Below, one piece after another: positions 23,268 to 35,812 of a stretch of DNA of 64,000 nucleotides (position 1 is its first letter; every line of letters begins with the position of its first letter). Both the position numbers and the translations under genes were made by a program. Location of the stretch: positions 102,296,585 through 102,360,584 of the forward strand of contig OY821519.1 of assembly GCA_963682025.1 (NCBI GenBank), read 5' to 3'. The stretch comes from Cordilura impudica. Its lineage: Eukaryota; Arthropoda; Insecta; Diptera; Scathophagidae. The notes beneath the pieces were generated by a model. It ran no database searches and was not told the origin of the DNA. It was given only the letters and a program-made list of their open reading frames with translations.

Positions 23268-26137
23268 AAATGATTTTATATTAAATATTGCTTAAGGTAG
23301 TAACTTGAGAGATATCCTTTGCGATTTAGGACATCTGCGTGACAATTTGGCAAAGATTTAACCAATTTGAAAGTATCCTCTTTACTCATTTACCACACTC
23401 ATCGAAAACTAACTTTTTAATACTTCTTTTCGAGAAAATTGAAAATTTCAAGTATTGGATATTAGTTTGCTTAGCAGAATACGATAACACACGTATGTTA
23501 ATTGCAGCAGTATATAGATCACCGAGCAGTACGGAGGCCGAATTTTGCGAAGTTTTTGATGAAATATTAGATGAAATCTGTGATAACAACTATGATATAA
23601 TAATATGTGGGGACTTTAATATGGTCGCAAAATGTTTTTTATAAGAATAGAATTGAAAGCAGTTTAAACGATAATGGATTGAAACAAATCGTAAACAATT
23701 ATACACGGGTAACAAAACATTCCAATACTATAATTGATTATGTAATAACAAATAGCCATAATGTGACGGTAGAAAATATTTGCAATAATAATATAGCAGA
23801 TCACGAATCTTTGTACATAAATATTGAAAATAAATACATTAGTCAAAAGGAAACAAATATTAAGACTCAAGATATATTTAAATATAAATAGAATTTATTC
23901 AACAGACAATTATATGCAATATCAAAGTATAACATAGATAATGGTGTAAATGAAAACGCAGTAGTGCTGGATTAATCTCTTGAAGAAGTGATCAAAAAAT
24001 TTACTAATAAGAGGACAATACAACATACAAATGGTGCAAATAAGTGTTTTAATAATGAACTTCGTATATTAAAAAGAGAAAAAATTATAAAACAGCAGAT
24101 GGCAAGGAATGAGAACACTGACGAAGCGTGGTCAAATTATAGATCGATAAGAAATGTATATAAAGTAAAAATTGAAAATGAGAAAAACAAATACATAAAT
24201 AATAAAATAAATAACGCAAAAGATCAAAAACAAATGTGAAAAGATATAAAAAACCTAGTATTTAAAAAGAAACAACCTGTGATAAAAAATGTGATATTTA
24301 ACCATATAGAATATAATGATAACAATCAAATAGCTAGGCATTTTAACAATTATTTTGTCAGTAGCATTAGATCAATAAGAGAATCGATTGAGAAAGTGCA
24401 ATACGTTAACAACATAAAACCAATAAAACACAAATTCAAATTTCGCGCAATAACGAATTTAGAACTTAGGGCCATAATAATGCAACTAAATAATAAACCA
24501 GACTATAACAAAATATCGAGAAAAATTATAATTGATAATTGGAACATAACGGGAAATATTTTGTTAAGTATAATAAATAATTCTTTAAAATATGAAGAGT
24601 TTCCGGAAAATTGGAAGGAAACAATGATAACACCAATTGAGAAGATAGCAAACACAAAGAAATGTGAAGAATATCGTCCGATAAATACATTAAAAACGTG
24701 TCAAAAGATTTTAGAAAAAGTGGTAAAAACACAATTAGAAAATTATATTGAGAAATACTCGTTGTTATCAAAATATCAATCTGGGTTCAGAAGAAAATTT
24801 TCGTGTGAAACCGCAGTTAATTATGTGATAAATCGGTGGAAGAAAATAGAAAAACATAATAAAATAATGGCAATTTATTTGGACTTTAAAAGAGCATTTG
24901 AGACCATAGACAGGGAAATAATGTTAAAGAAACTTTATATGTACGGAATACAGAATACCGAGCTAAAATGGTTTAATCATATTTAACGAATAGGAAACAA
25001 ATTACAAAGGTTAATGGTATAAAATCCATTTCAATTGAGAATGAGTTCGGTGTTCCGCAGGGATCAATATTGGGTGCACTATTATTTAGTATATATATAA
25101 ATGATATGCCTAACATATCAAAAAAATGTGAAATTATTTTATATGCGGATGATACTCTCATATACACGGAAGGAGATAACGAGAACCAATGCCAAAATAT
25201 GACGCAGGATATAAAAAATATTAATATATGGTTAAAAATGAATGAACTGAAACTAAATGAACAAAAAACAAAAATAATAGAAATAAATATGACTAGCAAT
25301 GCAAACTTTATAATAAATGGTGAAATAATAGAAAAAGTGAGACAAATAAAATACCTTGGTTTCATTATTGATAAAGAACTAAAATTCAACGATCACATAG
25401 AGTATATTTGTAAGAAAATCGGAAAAAAAATTGGTTGTTTCAAAAGAATTAGGAATAAAATATCACCAATGACAGCAATAAATATATATAATACCATGAT
25501 AAAACCACACTTAGAATATGGTTCGACAATTATATACATGTTGTAGAACAGACTACAAAAATTGCAAAATAAGGCAATGCGGACAATTCTAAGATGCAAC
25601 AGGTATACACCACTAGCTATAATGTTAGATGCACTCAAGTGGATGAGTATAAAGCAAAGAAGAAACGGTAATGCACCGAATATTTAAGCGAGTAACTAAA
25701 TTATGTAGGAGATGTACAGCCGTATAGACTAAGAAATGCCGAAAATTTTAGAATACAGCGAGTCGCCACAACGGCAATGCAGCGATCACTTTTCTACAAA
25801 GGACTTAAATTATATAACTTAATTCCAAATAATATAAAAAATGAGAGAAATGAATGTGTCTTTAGAAGAGAATGTGTAAAACTTATAAGAAATAATGTGT
25901 TTTTATAGAGCTGAAATTGAAATTAAACTATTTATTAAATATGTAAACATTGTGAACATTAAAAATATTAAAAATACTGATAAATAAAATTAATAAATAA
26001 TTCCAAAAACATAGTTCATACAGCTTATGCTGCAACAGAGCTTATCCCGTGGTTCGTACCAGGGATGAGTAACCTCTAGCATATGCGGACCTATGCAGGG
26101 TGGATTTATTTCTATTATTATTATTATATTATTATAA
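23268..26137 (+). mobile_element. 5'-truncated LINE (CR1/Jockey-like), decayed
   Basis: A non-LTR retrotransposon: the C-terminal part of an APE-type endonuclease, then a reverse transcriptase, then a 3' region containing CAGCTTATGCTGCAACAG and ending in ATT repeats and A-runs (26110-26160). The 5' end is missing, as is usual for LINE insertions. Coding is broken by a few frameshifts and stops. Confidence 0.82.
23339..25925 (+). pseudogene. LINE ORF2 (endonuclease-reverse transcriptase), broken
   Basis: 23339-23644 carries the endonuclease phrase AAVYRSPSS and the motif ICGDFN. 23607-23891 continues it with DYVITNS and ADHESL. After a break, 24279-24986 holds the start of the reverse transcriptase (YRPIN, QSGFRRKFSCETA, and catalytic motif A LDFKRAFETID). 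25070-25546 continues it in another frame with GVPQGSILG just before, and the catalytic YADDTL. The rest (to about 25915) is fragmentary. Frames shift near 23640, 23890, 24240, 24985 and 25545. It is dead but not very old, since long frames survive. Confidence 0.85.
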
Positions 26138-26179
26138 AAAAAAAATTAAAAAAAAAAAAAAATTTATGCTGACTGATTC

Positions 26180-27060
26180 TGTGCCCTCAGTAAATGCAAC
26201 AAATGCTCTATAGCATAGCATTAAGATAGGGTGATTGGGTTGGTGGTTACAATTGATTTTTACTATTGTAATGCATCCAAAGCTTGATATTGTACGCCGT
26301 ATATCATTATCCTGTTCGAACCAAAAACCTTCTCCAAGGCCAAGTTATTTTAAATTTTGTCTTAAAATGTTTATGTATTCAATTTGATCCATTATAGACC
26401 CAATAAATACGTGTTCAACCGTTGGCAGAAGATTTTCTTTATGCAGTTTTAATGCAGTTTCACTTATTTGCCAAACTAACTTTTTTCTTTTAATGCCGAA
26501 AATGCTAAACTTGCTTTCATCTAAAAAAACAAAATGCTGAAGCCTTGTTGACATACTCATTTGAAAATTCCATTTTTTTTATTGACATCGAAAATTAAAA
26601 CTTTTTTACATGCTACATTTTGTTTTACTGACGCCAAAATAGCTTTTGCACTAAATTCTTTTGAAGGGGCGTCCAGAACTATGTTATTTTGACAAACTTG
26701 AATTAGTGGATTTGTAGTTTTGAACGACGTACGGTACTGAGGAGTGGTTTCAGACTGTATTCCAAGCTATTATCCTAAGCTTAAGGATAATTTTACTTTC
26801 ATCAGGACTTATTTTTTTTTTTTATTTTGGGAGCCATCTCAAAATAAAGTTTCCAAAAGAAGTATGATTAAGTCAAATCAACTTTATACAAAAAAAGTTT
26901 GTCTTCTACTAAATAACAATCGATGTAACAGAATTGTACGTCGTTGCATAATTCTTGGGATTCCACTAATTGAAAATGTACGAATACTTTTTCTGACACT
27001 TAAAGTTCCCATACTACGTTTTTTACGTTGAAAACGAAAACAATTGTGGTTTAAACGTTC
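26180..27060 (-). pseudogene. Tc1-like transposase remnant
   Basis: On the minus strand, 26560-26345 encodes a phrase with the first catalytic Asp (FLDESKFSIFG), then VFIGSIMDQIEYINILRQNL; in a shifted frame FWFEQDNDIRRT holds the second Asp (about 26310). Upstream to about 27060 other fragments are plausible N-terminal helix-turn-helix pieces (TLSVRKSIRTFS). It is multiply broken. Confidence 0.72.
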
Positions 27061-28842
27061 CGTAAGTTAAAAAAACCACGTAAAATTACCAATGTCGCAG
27101 GGTAAAAAGTTCAAAATTCAAAGTGTAAGTGTAGATACACTTGCTTTTGAATACTGATATAAAATTTAAAGTTGATTAAGTCGATACCAAATCGGATCGC
27201 AGAGGATATTTAAGTTACTAAGTTAAGCAATATTTAATGTAAATTTACTTTTTTGAATTAGTATATGTAATAATATACGCACACATTTTCTCCTAATTTT
27301 CTCATAATTTGTTAAACTCGATAAACCGTAAATAATCTTTAAAAAATAATAATAAATGAATAGCTTAATAAATTATTTAAAAAAAATAATAATTCAATGT
27401 TAACTTTAGGTGTGCGGATAATTTTTCTAGCAACTGTAAATAAATGTTGCAAAATAGTTCAATCAATGCTTATGAACAAATTAACAATGATGCTACTACC
27501 TTGATAATGAGAGTTTGGAAACATGACAAATTAATCTTTGGCATACAAGTCCAAAGATTAAAATTTAAAATAGTAAAATAAAATCCCAAAGTCGATATGA
27601 AACATAACAGAGTTGACAATGAACGCAAATGAAGGACATTTAAACTATCTTTTGTAAAAACAAAGGTTTTGAATTCTGCATTTTTGTTAATTCTGATTCC
27701 AAATATATTATTTTTAACATCGAAATGGTATTTCTTAATATATCAGTTATTAAATATTAGATATGAGAGAAAAATTCATTGCTTTACAAAGCTTTCAGTC
27801 ACAGATCTAGTTTGTGTTAGTGTTTGTGCTTGTAAAATAAACTAGTAATTGGAAACAATAAAAACGTATAAATCATTAATGATAAATGAAAACTTTTGTT
27901 AATAGTAAATTTATTTTTTTTAACTATGTGTTTCATTTATTCTCAATTTGTTGCTAACCATTTAACATTTTTGTATTTATTTTGTTTCAGTACTTTTACT
28001 AGACTTCCTGTTTTATAACTTTTTAAGATTCCAATTAGATTATTATGCAAATATCTTTCTTTGGTTTTAGTAATACATTTTTTTTCACTTAGTATTTGTT
28101 ATATATTTTTAATTTTTTTTAAGCACACTTATTATGATTTCTATTTTTCACTTTTTCAAGAAAAAGAATTAAACACAACGTAATTGAATAAAAAAAAAAT
28201 ATTATTTTGGTTCTAGAAAAATGTATTTTCTGTGAAACTTGTATTACTATTTTGTTGGTATAAAAAAGTCTCAGCTGTGCTAAAAACGGTATTTAGCAGT
28301 GTTGTTACTTTAATAAAAAATAAAACGGTAATAAGCGGCATATTGGTCGGGCATCACTTTTTAAAATCTTATCAACAAATTATAAGGCAGCACCATTTTT
28401 TTGAAAATAAATATACATACCTCGAAATGGTAAGATAAAACAAGTAAGAGCGTTAAATTTGGCTGTGAAAACAAAATATTTTAAAAAGCAACAATTTAAT
28501 AATTTGATGATAAATTATTAATTATTATAAATAATAAATTATTACGACAAACACATTGAATTTTTAAATTTTTTAGAGGTATCTTCATCTTTTTGGACAT
28601 ATCTTGGCACAATGATGCCCGATGACAATAAAAAAAATAAAATTTTTATTGAGACTTTTTCTTTTACAATCGAGATTATTCATAAGTTTTTACAGATATT
28701 TCTTAGAACTATAATAGTCTTGTTCTAATATGAGTACACATTACAATATGTGTTTGTATAAACGTTAAAACACAGTGCTTGCTCGTTGCACTTACTCTAT
28801 CGAACTGCCCAAACAATGTTATTATAACTTTACCCAAGTTAA
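27061..28842. other. No recognisable feature
   Basis: AT-rich sequence. A short phrase around CACAATGATGCCCGAT (about 28605) recurs near 63517 and inverted near 28340, so some unidentified repeat is present. No gene was found. Confidence 0.3.
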
Positions 28843-29342
28843 GGTGTGTTTACACTATGTGTATTTTCCATGTGTAAATTCAGTTTTACGATCCAGACGT
28901 AATTCCGTGTGTGTGTCAAAATTGCCGTTTTACATACGATTCATAATTTTTGCGTTCAAACGTGCATATGTATTTCCGTATGACATAACCTCTAAATGTA
29001 AACAACAGCTGATTTAATTTGTGAATTTACAAAAAATTATTGTTAAAAATAAAGTTATATATTTTATATATTTTTTAATTGTTAATTAATATTAAACAAT
29101 TTATTTTTCTCTCAATATTAATCTTTATAATTTACTCTGTTTTTCTTTCGCCAAAAACAGTGTTGTATTTTCATATGTTTATCTTGCCAAAATAGAACCT
29201 GCTCTAATTGAAAAATTTACATATGTCTTGCAAAATGTGTTGTACATAAACAATGTTTGAAAGGGTTCACACTATGTGTACAAATTACACGTGCTAAAAA
29301 AATAGGAAAAACACGAGCAAAACACGTAGTCTGAACGCAGCT
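28843..29342. mobile_element. MITE candidate M3 with TTAA flanks
   Basis: The left end GGTGTGTTTACACTATGTGT and the reversed right end AGCTGCGTTCAGACTACGTG are imperfect inverted repeats, each flanked by TTAA (28839-28842 and 29343-29346). That would fit a piggyBac-type MITE (inference). The ORF at 28775-29017 overlaps the edge and is not credited. Confidence 0.45.
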
Positions 29343-29388
29343 TTAATGGTTTATTTTGTGAATAAGTTGTTACATGCCTCAAAGGCAC

Positions 29389-29449
29389 TGTAGTGGTGTT
29401 GCCAACTAGCTCTACCAAGCACCGGTTCAGGTTCCAACCCACCACTACA
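29389..29449. repeat. Hairpin with perfect 10-bp stem
   Basis: TGTAGTGGTG (29389-29398) pairs with CACCACTACA (29440-29449). Inside, TTGCCAAC and GGTTCCAACC allow partial further pairing. It resembles a tRNA acceptor arm in outline, but no standard A or B box is present. Confidence 0.5.
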
Positions 29450-30308
29450 GCCATTCAAAAAAAATTATTTTCACTCCTCGGACACTCCCTTACCTTGATT
29501 TTTTTAAGTCCAACACTTGTCCTCTTTTGGTTAATTTCAAAAATTAATAATAATCACACTCGCAAGAAATAGTTATATCACTTCGAAATATCTTTAAAAA
29601 AAAAAAAAAAAAAACAACTCACGTTCTGGTCGAGATCACGAGAGTTACACTGAATACCGTTTTTCGTTGGCCAAAATTCTGTAACTTTTGAACCGATCAA
29701 AATATTGTAGTATTTTTTTTTAATGCATAGATATTTAGTTGAACTTGACTCAGTTTCATTAAAATTTAATGAGTATATTTTAAGGATTCTAGGTCAAAGA
29801 ATTCTAACGTGAAATATGTTTTTTTTTATTTATTAAAAAAATTTCATATTTGGATTATATAATATTTATTATAAACATTTTTTGTAATAATGGGATTTTT
29901 TAAATGTTTACACTCAAAAAAATTTTTACACTAAAAAAAATAGTAAAATCAACTGGAAATTGTGCTATTATTACTGAAAAATTAAAAGTTGTTTGATGTC
30001 AAATTTGCAAATTCGTTTACACTCAACGAATATTTACACTTAACAGAACGTTTGTTATTACTACAGAAAAATTTATTATTTTTTGCTGCCAAATTTATTA
30101 ATTAAACAAAATAAATCTGCTGAACATTAGCGCAATGATTCAGATTTTTTTTTTTAAATTTTGATATGAAAATATGGGTTTTTATTTTTTGAATCTTTCA
30201 TATTTATTAAAACATTTCATACATATGTGGGTAAGAAAAGCTTTTAAAAATAAAGGCTGTAATACATTTTATTAGTTTTTGTAATAATGGGAGGTTCCGT
30301 TTATTATT
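29450..30308. other. No recognisable feature
   Basis: AT-rich sequence with repeated phrases like TTACACTCAAAAAAATT (about 29908 and 30016). No gene. Confidence 0.3.
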
Positions 30309-32598
30309 ATTATAACCTCCACACCTCAGTGGCAGAGGGTATATATAGGTTTGTCATTCCGTTTGTAACGCATCGAAATAAATTCCGGAGACCCCAAAAC
30401 CATATATTTTCTTGATCATTAAACAAGGGAAGTTGATTTAGCGATGACCATCTGTCCGTCTGTCTGTGGAAATCACTACCACGCCGTCATTATCTGAGCT
30501 AGACAGTTTGTTTTTTTTTATAAAACCGTTTATTAACACCCGAAAGGAGTTGCTATTTAAAATCGTAAAAATCGGTCAAAGGGGTCACGAGTTATGAATG
30601 AAACTTTGAAAAAACTTTTGAAAAAATTAAATTTTTCAGTGTGTTTGTTGTTTTTCTTAAGATATGTATGTATAAGTTGTAATTCTTCTTATTGTTGAAG
30701 TCATTGCAGTTGTGTGTATATTAATACTGCACGTGTCCATTGGCCTAAGCAAGTATTGCCACATATTTTTTTATCGTTAAAATTAAAAATTAAATATTAA
30801 AAACTAAAAATTAATAAAAATAACAAATACAAAAATAAAAATAAAAGTTAAATATTAAAAATTAAAAACGAAAAATGAAACATGAAAAATGGAAAATGAA
30901 AAATAGAAAATGGAAAATGAAAACCTAAAAATTAAAAACGAAAAATGATATATGGAAAATGGAAAATGAAAAATGGAAAGTGAAAAATGAAAAATGGAAG
31001 ATGGAAAATGAAAAATTAAAAATGGAGAATGAAAAATTAAAAATGAAAATTGAAAAAAGAAAATTTAAAAATGAAAAATTAAAAGTGAAAAATTAAAAAT
31101 GAAAATTGAAAATTCTAAATGAAAAATGAAAAATGGTAAATGGAAAATTAAAAATCAAAACTGAAAATTGAACATTGAAAGATGAAAATTGAAAAATGGA
31201 AAATGAATAATAACAAATGAAAATATAAAAATTAAAGATTAAAAATTTAAGATAAAGATTTAAAAATTAAAAATTAAAAGTTAAAAATTTTAAATTAAAA
31301 ATTAAAAATTAAAAATTAAAAATAAAAAATTTAAAATTAAAAATTAAAAATTAAAAATTAAAAATTAAATATTAAAAATTAAAACTTAAAAATTAAAAAA
31401 TAAAAATTAAAAATTAAAAACCAAAAATTAAAAATTAAAAATTAAAAATTAAAAAGTAAGAATTAAAAGTTAAAAATTAAAAATTAAAAATTAAAAATTA
31501 AAAATTAAAAATTAAAAATTAAAAATAAAAAATTAAAAATTAAAAATTAAAAATTAAAAATTAAAAATTAAAAATTAAAAATAAAAAATTAAAAAGTAAA
31601 AATTAAAAATAAAAATTAAAAATTAAAAATTAAAAATTAAAAACTAAAAATTAAAAATTAAAAATTAAATATTAAAAATTAACAATTAACAATTAAAAAT
31701 TAAAAATTAAAAATTAAAAAATAAAAATTAAAAATTAAAAATTAAAAATTAAAAATTAAAAATTAAAAACTAAAAATTAAAAATTAAAAATTAAAAATTA
31801 AAAATTAAATATTAAAAATTAACAATTAACAATTAAAAATTAAAAATTAAAAATTAAAAATTAGAAATTAAAAATTAAAAATTAAAAATTAAAAATTAAA
31901 AATTAAAAATTAAAAATTAAAAATTAAAAATTAAAAATTAAAAATTAAAAATTAAAAATTAAAAATTAAAAATTAAAAATTAAACATTAAAAATTAAAAA
32001 TTAAAAATTAAAAATTAAAAATTAAAAATTAAAAATTAAAAATTAAAAATAAAAAATTAAAATTAAAAATTAAAAATTAAAAATTAAAAATTAAAAATTA
32101 AAAATTAAAAATTAAAAATTAAAAATTAAAAATTAAAAATTAAAAATTAAAAATTAAAAATTAAAAATTAAAAATTAAAAATTAAAAATTAAAAATTAAA
32201 AATTAAAAATTAAAAATTAAAAATTAAAAATTAAAAATTAAAAATTAAAAATTAAAAATTAAAAATTAAAAATTAAAAATTAAAAATTAAAAATTAAAAA
32301 TTAAAAATTAAAAATTAAAAATTAAAAATTAAAAATTAAAAATTAAAAATTAAAAATTAAAAATTAAAAATTAAAAATTAAAAATTAAAAATTAAAAATT
32401 AAAAATTAAAAATTAAAAATTAAAAATTAAAATTAAAAATTAAAAATTAAAAATTAAAAATTAAAAATTAAAAATTAAAAATTAAAAATTAAAAATTAAA
32501 AATTAAAAATTAAAAATTAAAAATTAAAAATTAAAAATTAAAAATTAAAAATTAAAAATTAAAAACTAAAAATTAAAAATTAATAAATTAAAAATTAA
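30309..32598 (+). repeat. HINE2 with a 1.8-kb heptamer array
   Basis: The left part 30309-30777 is homologous to 39053-39505, including CAGTGGCAGAGGGTAT and GTCCGTCTGTCTGTGG. From about 30778 the sequence becomes an (ATTAAAA)n array: variable at first (AAAAATGG, GAAAAATG variants), then almost pure from about 31280 to 32590. The start of the array (GTTAAAATTAAAAATTAAAT) is shared with the arrays at 9226 and 39508, so the array belongs to the repeat and expanded in place. Confidence 0.8.
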
Positions 32599-33793
32599 AA
32601 AATTTGAAATCGAAAAAAGGCGTATTGTCTTAATTTTTTTTTGAGATATAAATAATGAAGAACCTTTAAAAAATTCAATCAAAAATTTTAATAATCTCCG
32701 GGAGGGCCTCGACAAAAAGTTGCTTTGCGGTGAACATCATAACTCGTTACCGGATCATGCGAAATAAATTTTTTTTTTTAAATTTTTATTTTTTATTTTT
32801 GGCAGCATTTTGAAGTGAAAAACAATCGTGTTTTTTTTGCTATAAAATTTCGATGAATTTGTTGTAAAAAATGGGGAAGAGAATGGAAAATCAAAAAAAA
32901 ACTCTTCGTGGTTACCTGCTGATTTATATGTAGAAATAGTGTGTAAAATTTCAAAAGAATCGGTCAAGTAGATTTTGAGTTATGATGTTCACGGACTTCA
33001 AACATGCTATTTGCGAGAAACGCGATTTAAAATTTTTTAAAAACTGATTTATATACGATATACCGTATGAGGCCGGTCGCTGGAAACGCTGTATCTTCTT
33101 TTGTTTTGCTCCGATTTACTTGAAATTTTGACACAACACTCTCGATATGTTGTACATTCAGTAAAAAAAATAAAAAAAAGTGTTTTAAAACCTTACGCCC
33201 CCCTTAAATAATTCATTTGTGGAATTTTCTGAAATTTTTCTAGTATTGTGCTGTCTATAAAATCTGTAATCTTTATTCCTTTTTTCCTGAGCTTCCTCTG
33301 ACAGATGTTGTGAACTGTTGCATACATATTTCTACATGGGCACTTAGTTGTATAAATGTTTGCAGTTTCCTTAGAACAATCTCCAAATTTTCTAGATCCA
33401 TTTCTTCATTGCACGCAAGTACTTCTAGGATTATTTTAAATCTACTCCTGTTATGTCAGATGCTGTTTCTGGATCTGAGAAGAAGACAATCCAAATTTAT
33501 ATGCAGCAGTATTGTCTAATGATTTTGTTGGGACCTGGTTTATTTGGCTTGATGTTGCTTAGCATATGATGCAGGTGGATGCAGCCATCGTGTTAGTCAA
33601 AGCCTGGCTTACTTTTCCATCTATCATTGTCAGCATTAATTGGTAGCTTACTTCAATTTTCTGCCCATCTAATGGCATCTAATAATGGCTGTAGTGTTGC
33701 AATTTGGGCCTTGATATCAGTAATGTCTTTGTTAATGGCATCATGAGTTTCTTTTTTGAATTCATATTTGATTGGTTTCTCACTTATTTTTTG
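32599..33793. other. Unidentified DNA, possible decayed coding on the minus strand
   Basis: 32640-33210 is AT-rich with phrases such as GAGTTATGATGTTCACGG that look repeat-like. On the minus strand between about 33790 and 33230, short frames such as HDAINKDITDIKAQIATLQPL and ENLEIVLRKLQTF have coding-like composition with coiled-coil character. They could be a decayed retroelement gene; I cannot assign them. Confidence 0.3.
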
Positions 33794-34240
33794 CAGCTTT
33801 ATATGGGGGTATGACTAAGAATTGTCGTATTGGGTTTCTTTTTGGACTACTGATTAATGGATGTAATAAACACACACAATCACAATTTCATCGAGATCTA
33901 TATGATCATTTGGATCTTATGGCAATTTAAATCGATCTCATAGGGGTCATTTGTATGGGGACCAGTTATGAACATGCACCGATTTTCACCAATTTCAATG
34001 TTGTGCCATAGATATTTCGGCCATAGATAGAAGCTTGTATACCAAATTTCATCAAAATATATTCATTCATATTTACAACCTGTAGTTTGATTACAAGGTT
34101 TACACAGACGGACGGACGGACATCGTTAAATCGACTCAAAGAGTGATTCTGGGTCGATCAGTAAATAAAAGAAAAATATTGTTGGTAGTTGCAAACATCA
34201 GTCATTATACCCTGACCACATAGTGGTGTAGGGTATAAAA
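33794..34240 (-). repeat. HINE1 copy 6, partial
   Basis: This copy keeps the microsatellite side (GACGGACGGACGGACA at about 34106) and the CCACATAGTGG end. The palindrome/ACTTG side is missing beyond 33794. Confidence 0.7.
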
Positions 34241-34591
34241 AGCAGACTAAAAAGTTGACCTGTAAATTGATTCATCAATCAATTAAAATATTTTAAATAG
34301 TTTTGTTGACTTTTGTTGCAAAATAAATTTTATTTACTTGACTTCGCGTGTTCAAACTTTGACCTATAATAAATTAAGTAAAATATGGAAATATGGAAGT
34401 AAAATACAAAATTTATGAATATATTGTAGCGAAGTTAAATAAGTTCAACGATTAATATAGGCATAATTTTGAATTAATGGCAGCATTATTATATATGTAC
34501 ATATGTATATATGTATATGTATATATGTATATATGTACATATGTAAATATTTAAGAATGTTTTAGATTGGATACAAATAGAACGAGAAGAT

Positions 34592-34599
34592 TATAAAAA
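34592..34599 (+). promoter_or_regulatory. Possible TATA box of the serine protease gene
   Basis: TATAAAAA lies 166 bp upstream of the start codon. An initiator-like TCA is near 34634, somewhat further than the usual spacing, so this is only a candidate. Confidence 0.3.
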
Positions 34600-34757
34600 A
34601 ACAATTTAAATATTTTAGCTAAACGAATAAACATCAGAGAAAGAAGTAAATAACGAGGAGAAATTTTAAGACAAGATAATCTAGTCAAACCTAAGAACTA
34701 AAAAGCAGATTACAATGTATTGGTTTACATTTCTTTTAAAAACATCAAACAGCTAAG

Positions 34758-35564
34758 ATGTGGTTGGAGAAACTGTTTATCATAATTATTTGTAGTTTCG
34801 GTGTAATTTTGGGGCGAGAATATAACAATTCAACCGACATTACCGAGAACTTCGTTACTTCAACATATTTTAATTATAACGGTGACATTAATCGAATAGT
34901 TGGTGGTAGACCTATAAGTATTCTAAGGGCACCTTATCAAGTTGCGTTATATAGAAATCGAAAGTTTTTCTGTGGAGGATCTATATTAAGTATTTATTGG
35001 ATACTTACAGCTGCGCATTGTGCCGTCGAGGGTGGAAGTATGGCTATACGTGCTGGATCCCGATATATTAGACGAGGTGGACAAATAAGATTTGCTTCTT
35101 TAGTTATCATCCACTCAGGATTTAATATTAAAACCTTTAACCATGATATAGCACTGCTACGTGTACGAAAACCTTTTAATTGGACAAACAGAATAAGACC
35201 TGTACGTCTTGCTAGACCTGGATGGCGACTACCACGAAGATATTTAGTCAGTGGATGGGGTATTCAACAGGACAATAGCGTACAGCTTGGTTATGGACTG
35301 AGGGCTGCAACTGTAAAATCTATTCCCCGAAGAATTTGTCGAGCCAGATACAGAAATGATTTTAAGATAACAAAATATATGATATGTGCGGCTTCATCAG
35401 GACGTGACTCATGCCAAGGAGATTCTGGAGGTCCATTGGTCTTTAAGGGTATACAATATGGCGTCGTATCATTTGGTATTGGTTGTGCTCTTCGCCATTA
35501 TCCTGGTGTATATACGGATGTTAGAAGTCAATACTCTTGGATAACAAATGTGATAACAAATTGA
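34758..35564 (+). CDS. Trypsin-like serine protease, secreted (268 aa, single exon)
   Basis: An S1-family endopeptidase predicted to cut after Arg/Lys outside the cell. A hydrophobic N-terminus (residues 5-19, ending ILG) is a signal peptide. A short propeptide of about 25 residues follows, with activation cleavage between NGDINR and IVGG (about residue 47). The catalytic triad is complete: His in LTAAHC, Asp in NHDIALL, Ser in GDSGGPLV. The residue six before the Ser is Asp (RDSCQGDSGGP), and glycines in SFG and PGVYT line the pocket, so trypsin specificity is expected. Six cysteines are placed for the three standard disulphides. It is rich in Arg (about 29) compared with Lys (about 9). Upstream frames are closed; the ATG choice is supported by the signal peptide. 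There are no neighbouring genes, only repeats. It could act in digestion, immunity or reproduction; the sequence does not decide. Confidence 0.93.
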   Translation: MWLEKLFIIIICSFGVILGREYNNSTDITENFVTSTYFNYNGDINRIVGGRPISILRAPYQVALYRNRKFFCGGSILSIYWILTAAHCAVEGGSMAIRAGSRYIRRGGQIRFASLVIIHSGFNIKTFNHDIALLRVRKPFNWTNRIRPVRLARPGWRLPRRYLVSGWGIQQDNSVQLGYGLRAATVKSIPRRICRARYRNDFKITKYMICAASSGRDSCQGDSGGPLVFKGIQYGVVSFGIGCALRHYPGVYTDVRSQYSWITNVITN

Positions 35565-35567
35565 TGT

Positions 35568-35573
35568 AATAAA
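35568..35573 (+). promoter_or_regulatory. Candidate polyadenylation signal of the protease gene
   Basis: AATAAA begins four bases after the stop codon. The signal is canonical, but a very short 3' untranslated region would result. Confidence 0.45.
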
Positions 35574-35812
35574 TGGAAATGGAAATAACATCGGTCAATA
35601 GAATTTTTATTATTTTACTTTTGTATATAAACTCAATGAAAAAGTTTAGGCCATTTGTTTAATTTTTTGATGTGTAAACATCTATACGCGCAGGGGGGTA
35701 AATTTCAAAAATAGCGTAACATGTGAACGTAAGCTGTGAGTCGTAAGACAAAATGTGATTGTATTGGTGAAAAAATTATGATATTATGGATAACCTGTTT
35801 GAAAATTAAAAA

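Noticed and set aside
23386..23589. Antisense frames inside the LINE and the DD41D elements (for example 23386-23589, 61395-61619, 61695-61994)
   Set aside because: They are shadows of the sense coding sequence.
25070..25546. Functional reverse transcriptase gene
   Set aside because: The YADD-containing frame is only one of several pieces of a LINE broken by at least five frameshifts or stops.
29389..29449. tRNA gene
   Set aside because: The stem resembles an acceptor arm, but there is no proper D-arm/A box, anticodon arm or GGTTCGANTCC B box.
33230..33790. Retroviral envelope-like gene on the minus strand
   Set aside because: Coiled-coil-like phrases are suggestive, but stops and frameshifts are frequent and no diagnostic motif was found, so it is left as unidentified.
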